64,000 nucleotides of DNA from Candidatus Leptovillus gracilis (GTDB taxonomy: Bacteria > Chloroflexota > Anaerolineae > Promineifilales > Promineifilaceae): positions 682,001 through 746,000 of the forward strand of contig JADJXA010000001.1 in the NCBI GenBank assembly GCA_016716065.1, read 5' to 3'. This document shows, piece by piece, positions 7,870 through 15,935 of the stretch. A model generated the notes under the pieces. That model worked only from the letters and a program-made list of their open reading frames with translations. It searched no databases and was not told the origin of the DNA. Position 1 is the first letter of the stretch. Every line of letters begins with the position of its first letter. Position numbers and translations under genes: made by a program.

Positions 7870-8898
7870 GTGAAAAATATCTTAGTCACCGGCGGGGCCG
7901 GTTTCATTGGTTCCAATTTCGTCATCCATATGTTGGCGACCTATCCAGAGTACAACATCATCGTATACGACAAACTGACCTATGCCGGGAATTTGGACAA
8001 CCTGCTGGAAGTTTCCGACGATCCGCGCTATCACTTTGTCAAAGGGGACATTTGCGACCCGCTGACGGTGGCCGAAACCATCACCCGTTACAACATTGAC
8101 ACCATCGTCAATTTTGCCGCCGAAACCCACGTGGACCGCTCCATCATGTCGCCAGACGCTTTTATTCAGACGGGCGTGTATGGCACTTACGTGCTGCTGG
8201 AAGCGGCCAAGCAGTTTGGCCTGGAGCGGTATCATCAAATTTCCACCGATGAGGTATACGGCCACATCCCGGCCGGTTATTCCAGCGTAGAAACGGACAA
8301 ACTGGACCCGCGCAGCCCTTATGCCGCCAGCAAAGCCGGCGGCGACTTGCTGGTGAACGCCTATTTCATCACCTACGGCCTGCCGGTAACAATGACGCGC
8401 GGCTCCAACAACATTGGGCCGTTCCAGTACCCGGAGAAGGTGGTGCCGCTGTTCGCCACCAATGCCCTCGATGGGCTGCCGCTGCCGCTGTATGGCGACG
8501 GCCGTCAGATGCGCGAATACCAATACGTGGTCGACCACTGCGAAGCCATCGACCTGGTGCTGCACAAAGGCGAATTGGGCCAGGCGTACAACATCGGCAC
8601 CGGCGTGGAGATGGAAAACGTGACGATGGTGGAGATTTTGCTGGAAACGCTGGACCGCCCCCACGACCTGATTCGCCACGTAGCCGACCGGCCGGGCCAC
8701 GACCGACGTTACAGCCTGAACATTAACAAGATCAGGGCGTTGGGTTGGGAACCGCGTCACAGCGCCGCCGACGCTATCCGCAAAACGGCCGTCTGGTACC
8801 GCGACAACGAATGGTGGTGGCGCAAAATCAAAAGCGGCGAGTTCCGCCAATATTACGAAGCCCAATACGGCGAACGCCTGCGGGCTACCCAGGCATGA
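7870..8898 (+). CDS. rmlB: dTDP-glucose 4,6-dehydratase
   Basis: A 342-residue extended short-chain dehydrogenase. It has the NAD motif GGAGFIGSNFV at residue 8, the catalytic wording STDEVYGHI with the Thr-Asp-Glu triad, and YAASKAGGD with the active Tyr and Lys. The NNIGPFQYPEKV segment and the length match RmlB, which converts dTDP-glucose to dTDP-4-keto-6-deoxyglucose for rhamnose and other deoxysugars. The start is GTG. The usual partners rmlA, rmlC and rmlD are not in this window; instead the stop overlaps the start of an HD-domain gene by 4 bases. Confidence 0.88.
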   Translation: MKNILVTGGAGFIGSNFVIHMLATYPEYNIIVYDKLTYAGNLDNLLEVSDDPRYHFVKGDICDPLTVAETITRYNIDTIVNFAAETHVDRSIMSPDAFIQTGVYGTYVLLEAAKQFGLERYHQISTDEVYGHIPAGYSSVETDKLDPRSPYAASKAGGDLLVNAYFITYGLPVTMTRGSNNIGPFQYPEKVVPLFATNALDGLPLPLYGDGRQMREYQYVVDHCEAIDLVLHKGELGQAYNIGTGVEMENVTMVEILLETLDRPHDLIRHVADRPGHDRRYSLNINKIRALGWEPRHSAADAIRKTAVWYRDNEWWWRKIKSGEFRQYYEAQYGERLRATQA

Positions 8899-9557
8899 CC
8901 GGCATGTCCTGGCAGCCACTTCAATGGGAGCCGCGTTTCCTGGCTTTTCTGCAACAACAGATGACTCTGGGCGGCGCGACCGACGCCGCCCACGACCTGG
9001 CCCATGTGCGCCGGGTGGTGGCTGCGGCCACCCGACTGGCGGCCAGCGAAGGGGCAGACATGGCCGTCGTCGGGCCGGCCGCCTGGCTGCACGACTGTGT
9101 GATTGTGCCCAAAAATTCACCACAGCGGTCGCAGGCGTCCCGATGGGCGGCGGAAACGGCCGTCACGTTCCTCCGCGCCAGCCAATACCCCGCTCAACAC
9201 CTGGAGGCCATCGCCCACGCCATCGTCGCCCACAGCTTTTCCGCCGCCATCCCACCGCAGACAATTGAGGCCAAAGTGGTGCAAGACGCCGACCGGTTGG
9301 ACGCGCTGGGGGCCATCGGCATGGCCCGCGCGTTCATGGTCGGCGGCGCGTTGGCCCGCCCGTTGTACGACGAAGCCGATCCCTTCTGCCGCCAACGCCC
9401 GCCCGACGACGCCACAGCCACTCTGGACCACTTCTACACAAAGCTCTTTAAGCTGCCCGGTACGATGCAAACGGCCGCCGGCCGCGCCGAAGCGGAGCGC
9501 CGCGCCGCTTTTATGCAGACGTTTTTGGCGCAGTTGGCCGCCGAAATTGGCGGCTAG
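8895..9557 (+). CDS. HD-domain phosphohydrolase (YedJ-like)
   Basis: A 220-residue cytoplasmic protein. Metal-binding HD residues are visible in order: HDLAHVRRVV near residue 34, AAWLHDCV near residue 63, the His of AHAIVAHSF and VVQDADRLDALG. This matches the YedJ-like HD hydrolases, whose substrates are mostly unknown but include nucleotides. The ATG overlaps the stop of the dehydratase gene (ATGA), so the two are translationally coupled, although no link in function is obvious. Confidence 0.8.
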   Translation: MTGMSWQPLQWEPRFLAFLQQQMTLGGATDAAHDLAHVRRVVAAATRLAASEGADMAVVGPAAWLHDCVIVPKNSPQRSQASRWAAETAVTFLRASQYPAQHLEAIAHAIVAHSFSAAIPPQTIEAKVVQDADRLDALGAIGMARAFMVGGALARPLYDEADPFCRQRPPDDATATLDHFYTKLFKLPGTMQTAAGRAEAERRAAFMQTFLAQLAAEIGG

Positions 9558-9691
9558 CACACCCAAACCTCCCCAACGGTATCTCTACGCTTGCCTGAGT
9601 TTCTAATTAAGAACGGCCGTCACCCTTGCCGCGCGTGTTATAATCCCGACCGGATGGGTTTCCAAAACCTGTCAGGTCTTATGAGGGAATT

Positions 9692-11587
9692 ATGCAAGTT
9701 GCTTTACCAGAACGGCCGTCACCGAGTAACGGCCGATTTACCCGCAATCTCACCTACTTTCTGATAGCGCCGCTGACGGCCCTGGTCATTGCCACACTGG
9801 TGCTGGCTGTCAACGTTGCCGCCTACCAGAGCCAACACCACAACCGCATCTACACCGGCGTCTCGGTGATGGGCGTAGACCTCAGCCAGATGACGCTTGA
9901 GGAAGCCCAGGCCGCGTTGGCTCAGGCTCTGCCGTATGCCCAGGCCGAGAACATCACGTTTACCGATCCAATCAGCAACCAGACGTGGACCAAATCGCCC
10001 ACGGCGTTGGGTGTGTCGGTGAACGCCGCCGATATGGCCGCCGAGGCGTATGCCATTGGGCGGCACGGCGGCCCTTTGGCGCGCTTGGGCGAGACGTTTA
10101 CGGCCTGGTATTACGGCCGTTCCCTGGCCCCCACCATCATCTTAGACGAGGGCCAGCTTGAACAATCGCTGACCGACATCGCCGTCGAAATCAACCAACC
10201 GGCGGTCAATGCCGCCTTTACCTATGATGGCAGCCGCACCACCTATGTGCCCAGCCAGGCGGGCCGTCAGGTGGATGTGGCCCTGGTGCGCAGCAGTCTG
10301 GTCGAGCCGCTGACCACCTTCCGGCCGGTGGCGGTGACGCTGCCCATTGTGGCGACACAGCCACAAGTGGCCGATACGGGGGAAACGGCCGTGCAAATCC
10401 AACAAGCCCTGTACAACCCCATCACCTTTTACCTGCCCCAGCCGTTGGTAGACGTAGACCTGGGGGCGATAGAGCTTTCCTCGGACCAACTGGCGCAGTG
10501 GGTGCGCGTGGAAATGGCCCTGGCCGCCGATGGCGCGCAGCAGCCACAACTGGTGGTAGACGAAAACGCGGTGCGCTACTGGTTGTACCAGTATGCCAAC
10601 CAACTGTACCGCGCGCCGGTTAACGCCCGCTACTACTTCGACGACGACACCAAAGAATTGGTGCTGGTTGCGCCGCATGTAAACGGCCGTGAACTAGATA
10701 TAGACGCCACCATGGAACATTTCCTGGCTCAGGTAAACACCCCCAATCGTTCCGTCCCCCTCATGGTCAAAGCCATCGAACCGTTGGTCCACTCCAACGC
10801 CACCGCCGCCGAATTGGGCATCACCGAACTGGTCAGCGAAAAAGTCACCTGGTTCTACGGCTCCTCCGACGAACGTAAACACAACATCGCCCGCGCCGCC
10901 GCCAACTTCTACGGCATCGTCATCGCCCCTTACGAAGAATTTTCCTTCAACAATTATCTGGGCAGCATCAGCGAAACGGATGGTTACTCCGAAGGGCTAA
11001 TCATCGTCGGCGGGCAAACCATCAAAGGGATTGGCGGTGGCATTTGCCAGGTTAGCACCACCATCTACCAGACAGCGTTTTGGGCCGGTTTCCCCATCAC
11101 CAGCCGCCTGGAACATGGTTACTGGCTGAGCTATTATAACGACGGCGAGGGGCCAGGCATGGACGCGACCATTTACACGCCTATTGTGGACCTGAAATTC
11201 ATCAACAACACTCCGTACCACTTGCTGCTGGAAAATTATTACAGCGCCGAAAACGAGGCCTTGACTTTTAAGTTTTATTCCACCAGCATGGGGCGCACCA
11301 TCGAAAAAGTGGGACCGATTTTTGAGGACGTCACCGAAGTGCCGGGAACCGACCAGGATCGCTGGGAGTTTGACCCCGATTTACCGGAAGGCACGGCCAA
11401 ACAAATTGATTGGGCCACCGAAGGCGCAAACGTATTTGTGACACGCATCGTCAAAAACGCCAGCGGTGACGTGATTGAAGAACGCACCTTCATCAGCCGC
11501 TATATCCCCTACCCCAACACCTATCATTACGGCCCCGGCGTGCAGCCTTACGACTATTCCGTGCTGCCCAAAGAAGACCGGCGGTAG
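9692..11587 (+). CDS. VanW-family cell-surface protein with peptidoglycan-binding-like domains
   Basis: A 631-residue protein with one transmembrane helix (about residues 18-45) and a large outside part. Two PG_binding_4-like segments (about 55-190 and 225-350) precede a VanW domain (about 385-520) with hallmark wording: FSFNNYLGSISETDGY, IVGGQTIKGIGGGICQVST and MDATIYTPIVDLKF. VanW/YoaR proteins occur in wall-associated contexts but their activity is not defined. The C-terminal part (520-631) is beta-rich. A GAGGGA ribosome site precedes the ATG at 9692. Nearby LCP, transglycosylase and M23 genes support a wall role. Confidence 0.88.
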   Translation: MQVALPERPSPSNGRFTRNLTYFLIAPLTALVIATLVLAVNVAAYQSQHHNRIYTGVSVMGVDLSQMTLEEAQAALAQALPYAQAENITFTDPISNQTWTKSPTALGVSVNAADMAAEAYAIGRHGGPLARLGETFTAWYYGRSLAPTIILDEGQLEQSLTDIAVEINQPAVNAAFTYDGSRTTYVPSQAGRQVDVALVRSSLVEPLTTFRPVAVTLPIVATQPQVADTGETAVQIQQALYNPITFYLPQPLVDVDLGAIELSSDQLAQWVRVEMALAADGAQQPQLVVDENAVRYWLYQYANQLYRAPVNARYYFDDDTKELVLVAPHVNGRELDIDATMEHFLAQVNTPNRSVPLMVKAIEPLVHSNATAAELGITELVSEKVTWFYGSSDERKHNIARAAANFYGIVIAPYEEFSFNNYLGSISETDGYSEGLIIVGGQTIKGIGGGICQVSTTIYQTAFWAGFPITSRLEHGYWLSYYNDGEGPGMDATIYTPIVDLKFINNTPYHLLLENYYSAENEALTFKFYSTSMGRTIEKVGPIFEDVTEVPGTDQDRWEFDPDLPEGTAKQIDWATEGANVFVTRIVKNASGDVIEERTFISRYIPYPNTYHYGPGVQPYDYSVLPKEDRR

Positions 11588-11869
11588 TTACGGCTCACAT
11601 GGATCGGGCGGATTCACACCGGTTTTCCCAATGGTCAGAGGTTAGTCAAAGTTGTCAAGCTGAAGACAACATGCCACATTGTCATTCTGAGCGGAGTCTG
11701 CGGAGCGAAGAATCCCTATCTGTTAGCGGTAACGGGATTCTTCCTCGAAGACTCGTCAGAATGACGTCTTCTTTTGCCAGCGTTGTATGGCAAAAGACGT
11801 AGGTTCTGACTAACCAATGTCATTGACAATTGTCGATGACAATCCAACTAATCCGCCAGATCCGTGCAT
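11588..11869. other. Gap of about 280 bp filled by nested palindromes
   Basis: The gap lies between the convergent VanW-type and DinB-like genes. Most of it is taken up by inverted repeats (11639-11815). A 67-codon open frame inside them runs through the palindrome arms and is not believed to be a gene. Confidence 0.6.
11639..11815. repeat. Nested inverted-repeat elements (gtcattctga...tcagaatgac type)
   Basis: The outer arms ggttagtca (from 11639) and tgactaacc (11807-11815) enclose two palindromes. The first pairs gtcattctga (11681-11690) with tcagaatgac (11756-11765), and inside it gaagaatccc (11707-11716) with gggattcttc (11734-11743). The second pairs cttttgcca (11771-11779) with tggcaaaag (11788-11796). 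The layout suggests a palindromic non-autonomous element inserted in or beside another. It may also stop transcription from both sides. Confidence 0.75.
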
Positions 11870-12346
11870 CTACAGCGCCAGCGCGGCCTGAATGTCTCGG
11901 GTATGCAGACGTTCGTGGTCGGCAATGATGTGGCAGATTTCTTCGATGCTCATAATGCGGCCGCTGCCGTGCCGCCCCTTTTTGGCCCAATCCTCTTCTG
12001 TTAACGCCGCCATAAACGCCAACAGATTGGCCCGATTCTGCCGCAAGTCGGCGACAAGGTCTGGTGGCGTTTTGGCTTGACTTTTCCTGAGCCGGACGGC
12101 GTTCCAACGGTCCAGGTCGAAATCTTCGGGCACGCCCTCGCCGCCATCGCGGATGCGGGACATGAGGGCGATCATGCTGTTTTCGGCGTCGGTCAGGTGA
12201 CGCAGCAGGTCCAGCACGTGCCAGGAAGCATCTTCGGCGAACACGGCCGTTTCCCAGTCTGCTTCCCCCAACCCGGCCACCACCGCCAACAATGCCTGCC
12301 GGCTGGCTTCTAATTTGCCATACAACTCTGCTCTGGAATTATTCAT
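11870..12346 (-). CDS. DinB/YfiT-like four-helix-bundle protein
   Basis: A 158-residue protein with the DinB-superfamily layout: SWHVLDLLRHLTDAEN near residue 41 gives the first His, and ICHIIADHERLHTRDI near residue 137 gives the two C-terminal His residues of the usual metal triad. Members are metal-dependent thiol transferases or hydrolases of mostly unknown substrate. The pattern ends with the expected short tail (QAALAL). The gene stands alone between the palindromic block and the LCP gene. Confidence 0.75.
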   Translation of the reverse strand: MNNSRAELYGKLEASRQALLAVVAGLGEADWETAVFAEDASWHVLDLLRHLTDAENSMIALMSRIRDGGEGVPEDFDLDRWNAVRLRKSQAKTPPDLVADLRQNRANLLAFMAALTEEDWAKKGRHGSGRIMSIEEICHIIADHERLHTRDIQAALAL

Positions 12347-12365
12347 CGGTATCTCCCTTGAAAAT

Positions 12366-12431
12366 AGCTAGAGCTAGAGCGAGAGCTAGAGTATTGCCCG
12401 AATTCTTCCTCTCGCTCTCGCTCTCGCTCTC
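12366..12431. repeat. 6-bp simple repeats forming an imperfect inverted pair
   Basis: Units of agctag/agcgag (12366-12391) face units of ctctcg (12409-12431). The two arrays are partly complementary (gagag against ctctc) and lie between two minus-strand genes. They could fold into a hairpin. Confidence 0.7.
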
Positions 12432-12443
12432 TTTAAAAGACCA

Positions 12444-13964
12444 TCACTCCTCCCCCGCCGGGGCGGTGAAAGAGGGCAAACATGGGTTGGCGTCGGCTCC
12501 CAGGTAGACACGGTAAGCGACGTCGCTGTTTGGGTTGGGCAGCAGGTTCACAACGGCCGTCGTCTGCCGGAACAGCCAGCTTAACAAATCGCTGGACGAC
12601 CCTTTGAAGTTGGGGCCGTAATACTCAATGCGCGTGCGCGCCGGGGTTTCATCGGCCGGAGCATAACGCGGCACAAAACCAACCCAGGCCAGGTTTTCAG
12701 CCATCAAGCGGTATAACTGCTCGTCGGCGGCGACGATTTCCACGGTGATGGGCGGGCGGGTGGCGCGGTTAAGGGCGGGCGGCTGCATGACACGGCTGAG
12801 GATGGGCACGGCCGTTTCCGGCCGCAGCAGTTGGGTAGACCAACCCGTGCCCGGTTCTTGCCAGGAGCGCACCGCGTCCCCGGCAAGCGCCAGATGTTGG
12901 ATGCCGTTGGCGCGCACCGCCGGGGCCAGCGCTGCTAACTCCAAAACCACCGGCAGCGTCAGGTCCGTTTCCACCGCCTGCCGGTAAATGCGCCACAGGT
13001 CGGGAATGTCGCCGATGAGGTTACGCTCCAGGCCGCGATCTAAAATCGCGCGCAGCACCTGCTGCTGCCGTCGGCCGCGCTCAAAATCATTGGTTGTGCG
13101 GCGCGAGCGGGCATACCACAGGGCCAGGTCGCCATCCATCTCATGCACCCCCGGCTCCAGGGTAAACATCTCCCAATTTTCCTCCACCGTCTGGTCCAAT
13201 TCCGGCGAGATAAGCCGCCAGTCACGCAGGGTGCACGTCACCACCACCTCCGCGCCGCCCACCAGGTCTACAGCGCTCTTAAAGCCATCAAAGCCAATGC
13301 GGGCATAATAATCCACCGGAATGCCCAGGTTATACTCGATGGTATCCTTCAACAAACCGCCGCCCGCGCCGGGATAATCCACGCCGTAGCCGTGGCCGTG
13401 GGGCAGCGCCAGGTTGATTTTGGTCATGCGCCAGCCGGGAATAAAGACGTAGAGGTCGCGGGGGATGGACAGCATGGTGGCTGTTTTGGCCTCGCGGTTG
13501 ATAGAGACCAGGATGATGCTGTCGGTGCGGCCGCCTTGCGCTTCGGCCACGTCGTTGCCCACCAGGACGATATTGGTGATGGCGCTGTTCTTGGGAAAGG
13601 GGGGCATGGGGCTGGGCACGGCCGTTGGTGGGGTGGCTGCCAGTGTCGCATACGGCCGCAGCGTCGGCCGCGGCGTGAAGGTGGGTTGGGGAGTGAAGGT
13701 CGGTGGTAGGGTTGCCTGGCTGGTTGGTTTGTTCGTTGGTTGGATGGTTGGTTGGATAGGCGTCAGGGTGGGCGGCAGGTAGCGGGTGGCGGGCAGTGGG
13801 GTAAGCATTGTCTCGGTGGATGTGGCGCTAATGGCGGCGACGGCCGTCGCCGCAGTCGTCGGCAAGACAATGGCCGTCGCCGGGCGACAGCCGATAAGCA
13901 GAACAACGGCCGTCAGCAGCGCCAGCCAATAGATGGGGTGGGTAGAAAGGCGGTTCATCGCCAC
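12444..13964 (-). CDS. LytR-CpsA-Psr (LCP) family cell-wall glycopolymer ligase-like lipoprotein
   Basis: A 506-residue exported protein. It has a lipobox-like LIGC (Cys26), a Thr/Pro-rich linker (about 50-115, QPTIQPTNKPTSQAT), then the LCP domain (about 130-330): NIVLVGND, GGRTDSIILVSI with the conserved Arg/Asp, MLSIPRDLYVFIPG, KINLALPHG and ALWYARSRRTTNDFERGRRQQ. LCP enzymes move polyprenyl-linked glycopolymers to peptidoglycan outside the cell. The C-terminus (about 375-485) matches the LytR_C domain. A lipid anchor instead of the usual transmembrane helix is slightly unusual. It fits the dTDP-sugar and uppS genes in the window. Confidence 0.9.
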   Translation of the reverse strand: MAMNRLSTHPIYWLALLTAVVLLIGCRPATAIVLPTTAATAVAAISATSTETMLTPLPATRYLPPTLTPIQPTIQPTNKPTSQATLPPTFTPQPTFTPRPTLRPYATLAATPPTAVPSPMPPFPKNSAITNIVLVGNDVAEAQGGRTDSIILVSINREAKTATMLSIPRDLYVFIPGWRMTKINLALPHGHGYGVDYPGAGGGLLKDTIEYNLGIPVDYYARIGFDGFKSAVDLVGGAEVVVTCTLRDWRLISPELDQTVEENWEMFTLEPGVHEMDGDLALWYARSRRTTNDFERGRRQQQVLRAILDRGLERNLIGDIPDLWRIYRQAVETDLTLPVVLELAALAPAVRANGIQHLALAGDAVRSWQEPGTGWSTQLLRPETAVPILSRVMQPPALNRATRPPITVEIVAADEQLYRLMAENLAWVGFVPRYAPADETPARTRIEYYGPNFKGSSSDLLSWLFRQTTAVVNLLPNPNSDVAYRVYLGADANPCLPSFTAPAGEE

Positions 13965-14159
13965 CTATTCTAGCCCAGAACAGCCTATCCCGACAGGTAT
14001 CTGATCGAAGGGACGGCCACCCACAACTTGATAACTTTGACCATTAGATAAATCCGTTCAATCCGTGTCATCCGTGTATCAATTTTTACTTTTTCGACGA
14101 CGGAATACGGAATACGATACACGGATTATCGAATACAGGCGTTAAGTCTCTGGATTATC
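13965..14159. repeat. 195-bp gap with short tandem repeats
   Basis: Three 9-bp units beginning atccgt lie at 14052-14078, and 7-bp units cggaata at 14101-14114. No gene is seen. The gap separates the LCP and VWA lipoprotein genes on the same strand. Confidence 0.7.
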
Positions 14160-15839
14160 TTACCGCCCGACGCCAACGCTGCCGCCAAAGGCGGCCGACA
14201 TCGCCTCGTAAATGGCGGCAATACTGGCCTCGTCGCCGCGGTAAAAGTTGCCGTTGCCGCTGATGGCAAGCTGCCCCAACACCCCTTCGTCGGCGTCGCT
14301 GCCGTAAGCGATGGTGAAAATAGTGGTGTCGCTGCCGGTCGCGTAGTCAATCAAATCCTGGTTAAAGCGGTAGCGATAGCTGCGTGTATCCTGCCCATCG
14401 GATAAAACGACCATGGCGTTGGTCAGGGCCGGATCGTTGGTGCGGGCGATGCTGGTCGCGCCATCGCCGATGGCGTCGAACAGCGTGGTGTCGCCAGACG
14501 CATTCAGGTCACGAATGGTATTGGTTAATTTGACACGCGCCTCGCCGACCTGCATCCCTTCCACCAATAGGTACGGTTCGGTGCTGAAGGCGATGATGGT
14601 CAGGTGGTCATCATCGCCCATTTGCGCCACAAACTGCACAGCCGCTTCGCGCATACTCTCCATCTTGCTGCCGCGCATACTGCCAGAGGTATCCAGCAGC
14701 AGCACCAGGTTAACCGGCTTGCGCGCCGCCTGCCACACGTCCTGAATGGCATAGATGCTGGCCACAGTGGGTTCGCCGAAGACAATGGCCGGCTGGTCCA
14801 GGTCCACGCCATTTTCGGCCGTTAGCGGTGCGCCAACTGGGGTGGTGCCGTTGACGGGGCGCAGGGCATGGGTGACGGCCGTTGCCTGCCCGGCATCGCT
14901 CAACAAATAGTCCCGAAACAGGCTGGCCGCTTCTTGTTCAACGGCCGCTGCCTGCCGGTTGATACAGGCCGGATGTGTGGCCACAAACGTGCCTTCCAGC
15001 GGGTAAATCGGCACGATCTGCCCTGGGGCGCTGCTAACGGCGTCACTTTCATACATCACCGCCGCGCCTAGATAGGCAGCGCCGCGTTCGCTCATGGTTT
15101 GCGCCAGGGTGTAGGGGTCGCTGGCGAAGTAGGCCACGGCGCTCTCAAACGCGCCGACCGACGCCTGTACCAGCGGCAGGCTGATTTCGTCCACGGTGAC
15201 GGCTTCGGTTTGACGCTGCGCAGACTGCACCAGCGCCAGCAGCGTGCTGGCTCCCGCGCCGGAGAGGCCAGGGTGGGTGTGGCTCAGGCGCAGGTTGTCG
15301 CCATAGGCGCCACCGCTGTAGAACTTCCAGGCGGCCGGGTCCTGGGCCAGGCTGCCAAAATCGAGCCAGCCCAGGGCATAACTGGGCCAGCCCAGTGATT
15401 CGGCTGCCGGCCGCCAGACGCCAATGACCAGTGGGCTTCGGGCCACGCTGACGCAGCCAGTCTGAAACGCATCGTACCCCTGGTCGGCCAGGACGTTGGT
15501 CCAGACGGGGCTGTCTGGCAGCCAAAGGGTTGGCAGCTCGGCGCTGCCGCCGGCGATATCGGTGATGAATTGGCCGGATTCTTGGCCCTGCACCATGGCA
15601 AAAGCGGTTTTGCCGTCGGCCGTTTGGCTTTCGGTGGCGTTGAAGTCGTTGGCGGCCTGTTGCAGCCAGGGGACCAGGCTGCTGTTGGCGACGACGGTGA
15701 CGACGGCCGCATCCCTGGGGATGTTTACGGTGTCGGTATTGTCGGATTGGCCGAGCGTGCCTAATTGACAGGCAACGGCCGTTAAGCCCCACAGCCCCAC
15801 CAACAGCCACAGCCCGCGATAACGTTGCAAACCTTTCAT
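14160..15839 (-). CDS. Lipoprotein fusing a type-2 solute-binding domain to a VWA domain
   Basis: Counted from the start at 15839 the product is 559 residues with a lipobox (AVAC, Cys24). Residues about 45-330 resemble a bacterial extracellular solute-binding protein (AVVTVVANSSLVPWLQQAA, LPTLWLPDSPVWTNVLAD, LSGAGASTLLALV). Residues about 370-545 are a von Willebrand A domain with an intact metal site: LLLDTSGSMRGSK, TTLFDAIG and VVLSDGQDT. The frame extends to 15917, but those codons are translated heptad repeats, and GGAG precedes 15839. It is encoded after a solute-binding/OmpA protein on the same strand, so both may form one envelope complex. The role is unknown. Confidence 0.8.
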   Translation of the reverse strand: MKGLQRYRGLWLLVGLWGLTAVACQLGTLGQSDNTDTVNIPRDAAVVTVVANSSLVPWLQQAANDFNATESQTADGKTAFAMVQGQESGQFITDIAGGSAELPTLWLPDSPVWTNVLADQGYDAFQTGCVSVARSPLVIGVWRPAAESLGWPSYALGWLDFGSLAQDPAAWKFYSGGAYGDNLRLSHTHPGLSGAGASTLLALVQSAQRQTEAVTVDEISLPLVQASVGAFESAVAYFASDPYTLAQTMSERGAAYLGAAVMYESDAVSSAPGQIVPIYPLEGTFVATHPACINRQAAAVEQEAASLFRDYLLSDAGQATAVTHALRPVNGTTPVGAPLTAENGVDLDQPAIVFGEPTVASIYAIQDVWQAARKPVNLVLLLDTSGSMRGSKMESMREAAVQFVAQMGDDDHLTIIAFSTEPYLLVEGMQVGEARVKLTNTIRDLNASGDTTLFDAIGDGATSIARTNDPALTNAMVVLSDGQDTRSYRYRFNQDLIDYATGSDTTIFTIAYGSDADEGVLGQLAISGNGNFYRGDEASIAAIYEAMSAAFGGSVGVGR

Positions 15840-15862
15840 AGTTTTCTCCAGTTGTAGGGGAC

Positions 15863-15931
15863 AGTTGGGAGTTGGGAGTTGATAGTTGGGAGTTGGGATC
15901 AACCAAAAACTATCCACTATCCACTATCCAC
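15863..15931. repeat. Heptad short tandem repeats upstream of the VWA lipoprotein gene
   Basis: Five 7-bp units (agttggg, agttggg, agttgat, agttggg, agttggg) span 15863-15897, and three tatccac units span 15911-15931. The period is 7 with two different unit sequences, as at 5394-5474. Confidence 0.9.
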
Positions 15932-15935
15932 TACC

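Noticed and set aside
11599..11802. Open frame of 67 codons in the gap after the VanW gene
   Set aside because: It runs through the arms of two palindromes, has no ribosome site and no protein-like composition; it is a by-product of the repeats.
14160..15917. Longer N-terminus of the VWA lipoprotein starting at 15917
   Set aside because: The added codons translate heptad repeats and would bury the signal peptide; the start at 15839 has a ribosome site.
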